Below the pieces are notes generated by a model, which made no database searches, was not told the origin of the DNA, and worked only from the letters and a program-made list of their open reading frames with translations. 34,947 bases of DNA, taken from NCBI RefSeq assembly GCF_004168625.1, contig NZ_SDWW01000047.1:1-34947 (forward strand), written 5' to 3'. Source of the stretch: Pengzhenrongella frigida (GTDB lineage Bacteria; Actinomycetota; Actinomycetes; Actinomycetales; Cellulomonadaceae). The translations under genes and the position numbers were made by a program. Position 1 is the stretch's first letter; every line of letters starts with the position of its first letter. Below are positions 7,496 to 14,721 of the stretch, piece by piece.

Positions 7496-9151
7496 ATGAC
7501 TCGATGGGACGGCCCGAAGCGCAGACGTGCAGCCTGGGGGCTGGCGACCGTGGTCGCGACCTCCCTCGTGGTGTCCGCCTCCGGGTTGGCGCCGTCCGCT
7601 CTCGGCGCCCTCGAGGCCCAGGACGCCGCGCCCACGGCGCCCCTCAGTGCCCAGGTCCCGCTGGTCCCGGATTCGGCGTGGTCGGCCGGGCAGTCCGCTG
7701 CGGAGGGGGCCGTGCCGGAGGGAACGGGCAGCACCGAGCCCGATTCCGACGGTGCGCCCGAACTCGAGCCGGCCGACGACGGGTCCTGGTCCGCCGCCCC
7801 GGCAGCCGGTGAGATCCCCGAGCGTGCGCTGCTGGCCTACGACGAGGCCGCACTCGCGCTACGGCTGACCAATCCCGAGTGCGGCCTCGACTTCGCCCTG
7901 CTCGCCGGGATCGGTCGGGTCGAGTCGAACCACGGTCGGTACGCGGGGTCGCGGCTCGGCGCGGACGGGGTGTCCCGGCCGCTGATCATCGGGATCCCCC
8001 TCGACGGGCGACCCGGCGTCGCGCGGATCACCGACTCCGACCGCGGCCAGTTCGACGGCGACCTCACGTTCGATCGCGCGGTGGGTCCGATGCAGTTCAT
8101 CCCCGGGACCTGGGCTCGCGCGGGGGCCGACGGCGACGGTGACGGCCGGTTTGACCCGCACGACATCGACGACGGCGCTCTGGCCGCCGCGCGCTCCCTC
8201 TGTGCCGGCGGGTCCCGGGTCGACGACCCGGTCGGCGCCCGCGCCGCCCTGATGCGCTACAACCACAGCGCCGCCTACGGCGTGCGGGTGCTCGCGCTGG
8301 CCGACGCGTACCGGAGCGGAGCGACTGGCGAGGGGGACGAGGAGGAGCCGTTCGTCGAGGAGGAGGAGGAGCCTCCCGCCTGGGCGGACGAAGAGCCGTC
8401 CGAGGAGCCGGGGGAGGAGTCCTTCGACGAGTCCGAGTCCGAAGAGTTCGAGGATCCCCTCTACCCGGACAGCGAGATCGGCGAGCCGGCCGAGCCCGCT
8501 GATCCGGCCGGTGACCCGGTGGCTGAGCCCGCCGACCCGGCCGACTCGGCCGACGCGGGCGACCCAGCTGGCGACCCGGTTGCCGCGCCGGTCGAACCTG
8601 CCGAACCGGTCGAGCCCGCCGAGCCAGCGGGCGGCCCGGCCACCGATCCGGCGACCGATCCGCCCGCGGACCCGCCGCCACCCCCGGTGGTGTGCCCGCT
8701 GCCGCCCGCCGTCGCTGTGGCGCCCGCGGGCGATCCCGACAGCTCGAGCGCGCCACCGCCGTCGGGCAGCTCCGATCCGTGCGATCCGGTGGCCTACGCC
8801 GCGGCGATCGTGCAGGCCGTCAACGACGCGCGTGCCGCCGACGGGCTGCCGCCGCTGGTCGGCTCCGGATGCGCCTCGGACATCGCGCTCGAGCGGGCGG
8901 CAGCGCTCGCGGGCCTCGACGAGCCGACGCCCGCCGACCTGGCCGCGGTGCTCGCCGCCTGCGCCCCGGCGACGCGCGCCGCCGAGATCCTCAGCCGCTC
9001 GGCCGCGACGCCCTCCGACGTGGTGACAGGCTGGTTGGCCTCCGCGAACCGCCGGGCCGACCTGTTCAGTCCCGTCCTGACCGAGATCGGCGTCGGCTGC
9101 GTGCTCGACCGCGACGAGATGCTCTGCGCGCAGGTGCTCCTCGGCCGGTGA
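7496..9151 (+). CDS. Secreted lytic murein transglycosylase fused to a CAP-like domain
   Basis: 551-aa exported peptidoglycan-cleaving enzyme. A basic N-terminus and hydrophobic stretch form a signal peptide. Residues 125-275 are an MltB-type/SLT domain with catalytic Glu143 in GIGRVESNHGRY, then AVGPMQFIPGTWARAGADGDGDGRFDPHDIDD and MRYNHSAAYG (full stretch at 8080-8280). Residues 280-425 are a linker, first strongly Glu-rich and then Pro/Ala/Asp repeats. Residues 430-551 resemble a CAP/SCP domain (VNDARAADGLPPL, GWLASANRRADLFSP, EIGVGC), but the usual His of the SxxHR motif is Asn, so it may only bind. ATG 7496 is chosen because GAGGAGAGG precedes it; a GTG at 7421 would add a non-signal Arg-rich stretch. 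Confidence 0.88.
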   Translation: MTRWDGPKRRRAAWGLATVVATSLVVSASGLAPSALGALEAQDAAPTAPLSAQVPLVPDSAWSAGQSAAEGAVPEGTGSTEPDSDGAPELEPADDGSWSAAPAAGEIPERALLAYDEAALALRLTNPECGLDFALLAGIGRVESNHGRYAGSRLGADGVSRPLIIGIPLDGRPGVARITDSDRGQFDGDLTFDRAVGPMQFIPGTWARAGADGDGDGRFDPHDIDDGALAAARSLCAGGSRVDDPVGARAALMRYNHSAAYGVRVLALADAYRSGATGEGDEEEPFVEEEEEPPAWADEEPSEEPGEESFDESESEEFEDPLYPDSEIGEPAEPADPAGDPVAEPADPADSADAGDPAGDPVAAPVEPAEPVEPAEPAGGPATDPATDPPADPPPPPVVCPLPPAVAVAPAGDPDSSSAPPPSGSSDPCDPVAYAAAIVQAVNDARAADGLPPLVGSGCASDIALERAAALAGLDEPTPADLAAVLAACAPATRAAEILSRSAATPSDVVTGWLASANRRADLFSPVLTEIGVGCVLDRDEMLCAQVLLGR

Positions 9152-9201
9152 CGGTCCGGTCGGGAGCAGGCGGGTCCGGCGGTGGGTCCAGGGCCAGGCG
9201 A

Positions 9202-9720
9202 TCAGCCGGTCTGGCCGACGGCGTCGGGACGCTCGGTCGGGGAGGTGGGTGCATCCTGTCCGATTGCGCCGCGCGCGTCCCGGCGAGCGATCACGGTCGC
9301 GATCCCGACGCCGACGAGGGTGCCGAGCGTGTTCGCCACGACGTCGCGCGACGACGCGAACCGCTCGGGGCGCAGCGCCCCTTGCGCGACCTCCGCGAGC
9401 AGCGAGAGCCCGAAGCCGCTGAGCACCGCGAGCCACCACTGGCCGCGGCGCAGCGCGAGCGCGATCAGCAGTCCGACCGGCACGAACAGGGCGATGTTCG
9501 CGCCGAACTCGATCTTCCCGTAGGTCACCCAGTCGGGGACGCCGAACTCGTGCAGCCGGCGCAGTCCCCCGCGCAGGGTCGCGCCGACCGGGGCGTCGAC
9601 CGGCGTCGGCCACCCCAGCACCAGCGCGAGGAAGGACGAGTAGCCGACCAGGGCAGCGGCGAGGGCCCAGCGATAGCGCCGCGCGGGCCCGGTGGGGGCC
9701 GGCGGGGCTGAGGTAGGCAT
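9202..9720 (-). CDS. VanZ-like membrane protein
   Basis: 172-aa protein with four or five membrane segments. It shows the VanZ-family pattern: a first helix ending SSFLALVLGWP, the conserved loop FGANIALFVPVGLLIAL, a helix starting LAVLSGFGLSLLAEVAQ, and the closing SSRDVVANTLGTLVGVGIA. VanZ-like proteins are widespread in actinobacteria and are mostly of unknown role; only a few relate to glycopeptide tolerance, and no van genes are nearby. It converges with the transglycosylase gene with a 50-base gap. Confidence 0.88.
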   Translation of the reverse strand: MPTSAPPAPTGPARRYRWALAAALVGYSSFLALVLGWPTPVDAPVGATLRGGLRRLHEFGVPDWVTYGKIEFGANIALFVPVGLLIALALRRGQWWLAVLSGFGLSLLAEVAQGALRPERFASSRDVVANTLGTLVGVGIATVIARRDARGAIGQDAPTSPTERPDAVGQTG

Positions 9721-9890
9721 CGGGTGAGCCTATGCACCAGGGCAGACCCCCGCCATCGGGTCCGCGGCCGGACCGCGCTCGGGGCCCCCACCGGTCTCCG
9801 GCGCGCGCGAGGGAGACGTTCGCTCGGTGCCACCCGGAGCCCCCCCCAGAGCCCCTCGGCAACCGGGTGAGATCCCGGATTCAACTTTCG

Positions 9891-9920
9891 TTACCTAAGG
9901 TAATGACGTAACCTAAGGAA
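9891..9920. promoter_or_regulatory. Probable MarR operator: TTACCTAAGGTAA palindrome plus second copy
   Basis: TTACCTAAGGTAA at 9891-9903 is a perfect odd palindrome. GTAACCTAAGGAA at 9908-9920 repeats its ACCTAAGG core and abuts the ATG of the MarR gene. The two cores are 18 bases apart. Placement over the start of a MarR-exporter operon suggests autoregulation. Confidence 0.6.
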
Positions 9921-10403
9921 ATGCCCAGTCTCACCGTGCCTGCCCCGGTCGTAGCGCCGCCGTCGGCCATCAAGGCCTCCCAGTGCCGCCCCGGCACCCT
10001 TGCCGGGGAGTTGCGCATCTCGCTGCTGCGCACCGCGCGGCGCGTGCGGATGGAACGCAGCAGCAGCGAGATCACGGACGCCCAGTACTCCGTGCTGCAC
10101 GCCCTGGCCAACCTCGGGCCGCTGACCCCCGGCGTCCTGGCGGACCGCGAGCACGTCCAGCCGCCATCGATGACCCGCACCGTGGCGGCCCTGGTCGAGG
10201 CGGGCCTCGCGGCCCGCAGCGAGCACCCGACCGATCGCCGGCAGGTCCTCGTCACCATCACCACCGCCGGCGAGCAGGAGGTGCGCGAGACGAAACGTCG
10301 GCGCGACGCCTGGCTCGCCAAACGCCTCGCCGACCTGACCCTCGCCGAGCGCGCCACGCTCGCCGAAGCTACCGAGATCCTCCGGAGAATCGCTACCGCA
10401 TGA
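9921..10403 (+). CDS. MarR-family transcriptional regulator
   Basis: 160-aa winged-helix repressor. Residues 30-150 follow the MarR fold: LRISLLRTARRVRMERS, the DAQYSVLHALANLGPLTP helix, the recognition helix DREHVQPPSMTRTVAALVEAGL, and the wing with RSEHPTDRRQVLVTIT, which carries the family DxRxxxxxLT pattern. It ends in a long helix. The stop overlaps the start of the MFS gene (ATGA), so the pair is translationally coupled; it likely controls that exporter in response to a small lipophilic ligand. ATG 9921 lies directly against AAGGAA, too close for a normal ribosome site, so the mRNA may be leaderless or the start may be slightly downstream (GTG 9936). Confidence 0.9.
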   Translation: MPSLTVPAPVVAPPSAIKASQCRPGTLAGELRISLLRTARRVRMERSSSEITDAQYSVLHALANLGPLTPGVLADREHVQPPSMTRTVAALVEAGLAARSEHPTDRRQVLVTITTAGEQEVRETKRRRDAWLAKRLADLTLAERATLAEATEILRRIATA

Positions 10404-11755
10404 GTCCTACCTTTTCCTCGTTCCGCTACTTCAACTACCGGCTCTGGTTCGCCGGCGCCCTCGTCGCGAACGTCGGCACCTGGATGCAGCGCGTCGCCCA
10501 GGACTGGCTCGTCCTGACCGTGCTGACGAACGAGTCGGGCGTCGCCGTCGGCGTCGTGACGGCGCTGCAGTTCGTGCCCGTGCTCGCGCTGTCGGCCTGG
10601 GCCGGCCTGCTCGCCGACCGGGTCAACCGCCGCAAGCTGATCATCCTCACGCAGTCCGCGCTCGCCCTGCTGGCACTCGGGCTCGGCGCGCTGACGCTGT
10701 CCGGACACGTCGAGCTGTGGCACGTGTACGTGTTCGCGACCCTGCTCGGCTGCGTCTCGGCGATCGACAACCCGGTCCGGCAGACGTTCGTCGCCGACAT
10801 GGTGCCGATGAGCCGGCTCCCGAACGCCGTCGCGCTCAACAGTGCGTCCTTCAACGCCGCGCGGCTGATCGGGCCGGGGGTCGCGGGCCTCATGATCGCG
10901 ATGGTCGGCACCGGCTGGGTGTTCCTGATCAACGGGGTCTCGTTCCTCGCGACGATCCTCGCGCTGACCCAGATGCGTACCCGTGAGCTGCGCCCCTCGC
11001 CGCGCGTCGTGCGCGAGAAGGGTCAGATCCGGGCGGGCGTGGCGTACGTGCGGCACCGCAGCGACATCATCGTGATCATGGTCGTCGTCGGCGTCGTGTC
11101 GACGTTCGGGCTGAACTTCCAGCTCACGAGCGCGCTGATGGCGCGGACCGAGTTCGACAAGGGGCCGGGGGCGTACGGGATCCTCGGGTCGATCATGGCG
11201 ATCGGGTCGCTCGCGGGGGCGCTGCTCGCAGCCCGGCGGGAGCAGCCGCGCGTGCGCCTGGTCATCGGCTCCGCGTTCGCGTTCGGCATCGCCGACGGGG
11301 TGATGGCGCTCATGCCGACGTACCCGACGTTCGCGCTCGCGTGCATCCCGGTAGGCCTGGCGTCCCTGACGATGATGACCGCAGCCAACGCGACGATCCA
11401 GACGACCACCGACCCGGCGATGCGCGGGCGGGTGATGGCGCTCTACATGATCGTGTTCCTCGGCGCGACGCCGATCGGCTCGCCGCTGGTGGGCTGGATC
11501 GGTGAGGTGTACGGCGCGCGCTGGGCTATCGGTGTCGGTGCGATCGCCTCGCTGCTCGTGGCGAGCGGTGCCGCGATCTGGGCCGTGCGTCACTGGCACA
11601 TCGAGGTCCGCTACCACGTGCACCGCCCGTACCTGCAGGTCACCTACCTCGACGCGGAGCCCCTGCCGGGCACCCGCGAGGAGCAGGCCGCCCGGGACGA
11701 CGCCGCCCGGCGCATCCGCGAACGCGAGCTCCAAGACGCCACCACCGCCGCCTGA
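10400..11755 (+). CDS. MFS exporter, MFS_3/EntS-like
   Basis: 451-aa major facilitator with about 12 membrane segments. The N-terminus FSSFRYFNYRLWFAGALVAN and GTWMQRVAQDWLVL are typical of the MFS_3 (DHA3, EntS-like) group, which exports drugs, siderophores or other small molecules. Motif A is seen as AGLLADRVNRRKLI, and VRQTFVADMVP and RLIGPGVAGLMI follow as usual. The 45-residue C-terminal tail is charged and cytoplasmic. ATG 10400 overlaps the MarR stop by four bases. The substrate is unknown; control by the adjacent MarR protein suggests a toxic-compound exporter. Confidence 0.92.
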   Translation: MSPTFSSFRYFNYRLWFAGALVANVGTWMQRVAQDWLVLTVLTNESGVAVGVVTALQFVPVLALSAWAGLLADRVNRRKLIILTQSALALLALGLGALTLSGHVELWHVYVFATLLGCVSAIDNPVRQTFVADMVPMSRLPNAVALNSASFNAARLIGPGVAGLMIAMVGTGWVFLINGVSFLATILALTQMRTRELRPSPRVVREKGQIRAGVAYVRHRSDIIVIMVVVGVVSTFGLNFQLTSALMARTEFDKGPGAYGILGSIMAIGSLAGALLAARREQPRVRLVIGSAFAFGIADGVMALMPTYPTFALACIPVGLASLTMMTAANATIQTTTDPAMRGRVMALYMIVFLGATPIGSPLVGWIGEVYGARWAIGVGAIASLLVASGAAIWAVRHWHIEVRYHVHRPYLQVTYLDAEPLPGTREEQAARDDAARRIRERELQDATTAA

Positions 11756-11781
11756 CCCCCGCCCACCGACCCATCCGGGTC

Positions 11782-11843
11782 GCCGAGTGCGGGCGATCGG
11801 CTGCTCGGTGGGCGTCCGCAGCAGCCGAACGCCCGCACTCGGC
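11782..11843. terminator. Long hairpin between convergent genes
   Basis: GCCGAGTGCGGGCG at 11782-11795 pairs perfectly with CGCCCGCACTCGGC at 11830-11843. An inner 7-bp stem (GGCTGCT 11799-11805 with AGCAGCC 11820-11826) continues it. There is no T-run. It probably ends transcription from both the MFS gene and the HAAS-type gene. Confidence 0.7.
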
Positions 11844-11908
11844 GGTCGGAGGCGACAGGCGTCCGGCTGTCGGGAGGCGGGTGGTGTGGTTCGGGAGTGC
11901 TCGGCGGA

Positions 11909-12730
11909 TCAGGTGGTTGTCGCGTGGAGCGCGAGCGTGAGGGCCAGGAGGCCGAGGGTTCCTGCCGGGATCACCGCGGTGGCGGTCAGGGTGGCGAACG
12001 CGGGGCTCTCGAGCAGTCGACCGCGGCGCGACGTCGACGGCGGGAGCGGGCCGAGCGGGGACGTGATCGGGTCGGCCAACCCACGGTCGGCCCGGATGTC
12101 GGCGTACGCCCAGGCTGCGCCCGCGGCCAGGAGCCCCGCTCCGGCCGCGACGCCCCAGGCGGCACCGATCCGCCAGAGCGGCGCGTCCAGCAGCAGCAGC
12201 GCGGCGACGCACGCCCCCGTGACCGCGACGAGCCAGGCCCACAGGAGGAATCCGGCGCGGACCGGATGGCGGACGAGCAGGCGCAGCGCGGGATCGGCGA
12301 CGCGCACGACCATCGCGATCGCGAGGGCAGCGACGATGGCGCCCGCCAGATGCCCGACCGTGATCTCGAGCGGTCCGCCGCTCAGCGCCGGGCCGAAGCT
12401 CCAGCTCAGGATGAACATGCCGGCGAGCTGGACGGCCGTCGGGGCGAGCGCTCGGAGCACGGCGCGCGGGGACTCGTCGTCGTCCACCGGGAGGTCGAGG
12501 CTGCGCGCGTAGGTGACCGCATCCCCGAAGGCGTCCGGCGCGCCCTCGCTGCTGTCGGCACAGTGCGACTCGACCTCGGTCAGCGCTGCCCCGATGCGGT
12601 CGCCCGCTACACCGAGCAGGCGCAGCTCGAGCACGAAGTCCTCGGCCCAGGCCCCGTCGACGTGCGGGGCGAGCCTGCGCTCGAGGGTGAGCGGGGACGG
12701 GTCCTTGGGACTCTCGACCGGCGAGCTCAT
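11909..12730 (-). CDS. HAAS/permease-prefix-type membrane protein, partner of PadR
   Basis: 273-aa protein. Residues 15-90 are a small helical domain (LERRLAPHVDGAWAEDFVLEL, RIGAALTEVESHCADSSEGAPDAFGDAVTYARSLD, at 12450-12690), the pattern of the HAAS domain found beside PadR regulators. The remainder has about six hydrophobic helices, such as TAVQLAGMFILSWSF and HLAGAIVAALAIAMVV. Its ATG overlaps the stop of the PadR gene by four bases, so the two are co-translated. Such pairs are thought to sense and respond to membrane or envelope signals; the precise role is not known. Confidence 0.8.
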   Translation of the reverse strand: MSSPVESPKDPSPLTLERRLAPHVDGAWAEDFVLELRLLGVAGDRIGAALTEVESHCADSSEGAPDAFGDAVTYARSLDLPVDDDESPRAVLRALAPTAVQLAGMFILSWSFGPALSGGPLEITVGHLAGAIVAALAIAMVVRVADPALRLLVRHPVRAGFLLWAWLVAVTGACVAALLLLDAPLWRIGAAWGVAAGAGLLAAGAAWAYADIRADRGLADPITSPLGPLPPSTSRRGRLLESPAFATLTATAVIPAGTLGLLALTLALHATTT

Positions 12731-13143
12731 CGGGCAACCTCCGTGGTGTCGGTCGTGCGCGGGGCGGGCCTCGGGGTGGGACGTGAGGTGACGTCGGCAT
12801 CGGGTGTCGGGAGATCGGCGATGATCGCGCCGGTCAGCGCCGTGAAACGAACCCACGCGTCGGCTGTGCCGGCAAGCTCCGCGTGGCCGTGGTCGGTCAG
12901 CTCGTAGTACTTGCGACCCGGACCGCCGTCGCCGGCACGCCACTGCGCGGTGACCAGGCCGGCGCTCTCCAGCCGGATGAGCAGCGGGTAGAGCGTGCCG
13001 CCCTTGACCGTGCCGAGGCCGCTGTCCGCCAGTCGCGTGGCGATGGCGTACCCGTACGTCTCGCCGTCGGCCAGGACGCGCAGCACGCACACCTCCAGCA
13101 CACCGCGCAGCCACTCGCTGGGCCACGGCTGCGCGGAGGACAT
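12727..13143 (-). CDS. PadR-family transcriptional regulator
   Basis: 138-aa winged-helix regulator. The family pattern is clear: WLRGVLEVCVLRVLADGETYGY, the recognition region LGTVKGGTLYPLLIRLESAGLV, and the wing GPGRKYYELTDHGHAEL. The C-terminal 30 residues are a Pro/Thr-rich tail. It is the first gene of a two-gene operon with the HAAS-type protein. Its promoter (13150-13178) would start transcription at the ATG itself, so the mRNA appears leaderless, and a TGTCTAGACA palindrome overlaps the start, suggesting autorepression. Confidence 0.92.
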   Translation of the reverse strand: MSSAQPWPSEWLRGVLEVCVLRVLADGETYGYAIATRLADSGLGTVKGGTLYPLLIRLESAGLVTAQWRAGDGGPGRKYYELTDHGHAELAGTADAWVRFTALTGAIIADLPTPDADVTSRPTPRPAPRTTDTTEVAR

Positions 13144-13178
13144 GTCTAGACAGTAGGGCTATCTAGTCAGACAGTCAA
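13143..13178 (-). promoter_or_regulatory. PadR promoter with overlapping operator palindrome
   Basis: Read on the minus strand: TTGACT (13178-13173), 17 bases, TACTGT (13155-13150), then the ATG seven bases further. The palindrome TGTCTAGACA (13143-13152) covers the -10 edge and the start codon, and a related TGTCTGACTAGA lies in the spacer. The predicted transcript begins at or next to the A of ATG. Confidence 0.65.
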
Positions 13179-13325
13179 TCTACTTGTGGTCCGCCCCGAC
13201 CCCGGTCCCGGCCGGAAGCGGGCCTGCTCGCCGTGCGCGCGCGAGTCCGAATCGATACGTTTGTCTGGCTCGGAGGTTGTGGTGCGGCCGATCTCGCCGC
13301 GGGGCTGGATCAACGGGGGGCGCCG

Positions 13326-14669
13326 ATGAGTACCGAGCTGGGGGTCAGCCGGCCCGCTCCGTATGCGTTCGACAAGAACCGCATCGAGCAGTTCCTCGCG
13401 TTCGGGTTCATCCCCGATCCCGAGGACCCCGAACCGCTGGGGCTGTTGCGGGAGTGGTCCCGCGAACCCCGGCGCGACCTCGGCGAGGTGTCGGAGTCCG
13501 CCCTGGTGCGTGAGGGGGCCGCGGCGATGCGCGCGTCGGTCGAGGAGTGCGCACGCCGCACCACGACGTCGGGCGATCAGGTGATCTTCCTGAGCGGCGG
13601 GCTCGACTCGCGGACGATCCTGGCGGCGCTGCTCGAGACGTTCGACCGCTCGCAGATCGTGGCCGCCACCTTCGGCCGACCGGGTGAGCAGGACTTCGAC
13701 TACGCGGCCCTGGTCGCCCGGGCCGCCGGGGTCCGGCACGAGACGCTCGAGTCGTCCACCGTGGAGTGGAGCACCGACGGCTTGGTCGACTCGGTGCTCG
13801 CGCGGCAGGTCCCGCTGCCGTTCCCGTTCGGGCAGCGGTACCTCAGCTATCTGCTGCACGAGCGGATCGGGCGCGACCACGCGTTCTGGGACGGGCTGTG
13901 CGGCGACGCGGTCGGCGGCTTCCGGTCGCCGACGCCCGGGGAGCGCGTGGCGTGGCGGGACGCGGTCGAGGAGTTCCAGGGCTTCCACCTGCGCAAGGGG
14001 TGGGACAAGACCGTCTCGGCCGACTTCGACCCGTGGGCCGGGATGCCGGCGGGCCCGTTCTGCTCGGACGCGCTGATGGCCTATCCCGACCAGCTGGTGT
14101 TCGGGGTCCGGCAGCGGCAGTACACCGCTACCCGGATCCTGCGGGGCTACACGATCTGCACCCCGTTCCTGGTGCGGCCGTGGCTGGACTTCATGCTCCG
14201 GGTGCCCGAGAAGTTCCGCAACGACCAGTACCTGTACCAGGAGATCCAGAAGCACGCCTATCCCCGGCTGTTCTCGCTGCCGACCACCACGTACGACGGC
14301 GGCGCGGTCCTCGAGTCCCGGTTCACGCGCTCCTCCCGTGGCCTGCGGCGACGGGTCCTGTCCAAGGCGGCGCGGATGGGTTTTCCGGTGCGCGGCGGCC
14401 AGGTGCCCGCGAGCGGAGCCAACGACGCGGTCCGCGGCGGCTACTGGGCACCGGGTCCCACCCAGGACCTCGTCCGGGAGAACCTCACCGACCTGGCCGG
14501 TCGGGGGGTCGTCGACTGGGCAGATCCCGTGGCGTTCATCCCCGGCGCGTCGGAGGCGGACCGGCCGAGCGAGTCCGACATCACCCGGCTGCTCGGCCTC
14601 GAGCTCAACCTCAAGGCGCTCGATCGGCTGGCAGCCCGGCGCGACGGCTCGGCGCTCGCGGCCGGGTGA
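13326..14669 (+). CDS. Asparagine-synthetase-like amidotransferase lacking the glutaminase domain
   Basis: 447-aa protein with an ATP-pyrophosphatase PP-loop (FLSGGLDSRTIL, residues 88-99) and downstream synthetase-like stretches (RYLSYLLHERIGRDHAFWDGLCGDAVGGF at 13840-13920, PFLVRPWLDFMLRVPEKFRND). The N-terminal Ntn glutaminase of AsnB, with its Cys2, is absent: the protein begins MSTELGVSRP and reaches the PP-loop after only 90 residues. It therefore cannot use glutamine by itself and may use ammonia, a partner, or a different acyl-adenylate reaction. Start ATG 13326 has GGGGGG five bases upstream. The next gene, 52 bases on, is a DUF4012 protein, which points to a cell-surface glycan or envelope role. 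The substrate cannot be told. Confidence 0.85.
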   Translation: MSTELGVSRPAPYAFDKNRIEQFLAFGFIPDPEDPEPLGLLREWSREPRRDLGEVSESALVREGAAAMRASVEECARRTTTSGDQVIFLSGGLDSRTILAALLETFDRSQIVAATFGRPGEQDFDYAALVARAAGVRHETLESSTVEWSTDGLVDSVLARQVPLPFPFGQRYLSYLLHERIGRDHAFWDGLCGDAVGGFRSPTPGERVAWRDAVEEFQGFHLRKGWDKTVSADFDPWAGMPAGPFCSDALMAYPDQLVFGVRQRQYTATRILRGYTICTPFLVRPWLDFMLRVPEKFRNDQYLYQEIQKHAYPRLFSLPTTTYDGGAVLESRFTRSSRGLRRRVLSKAARMGFPVRGGQVPASGANDAVRGGYWAPGPTQDLVRENLTDLAGRGVVDWADPVAFIPGASEADRPSESDITRLLGLELNLKALDRLAARRDGSALAAG

Positions 14670-14721
14670 AACGGCGCCGCAGGTGGCGGCGGGGATCTAT
14701 CCGATATGTGACGATCATGCG

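Noticed and set aside
7859-9862. 667-codon minus-strand frame across the transglycosylase and VanZ genes
   Set aside because: It crosses two well-supported genes in opposite orientation and shows no family likeness.
9881-11734. 617-codon minus-strand frame over the MarR-MFS operon
   Set aside because: The sense-strand genes are certain; the antisense product is a charged shadow.
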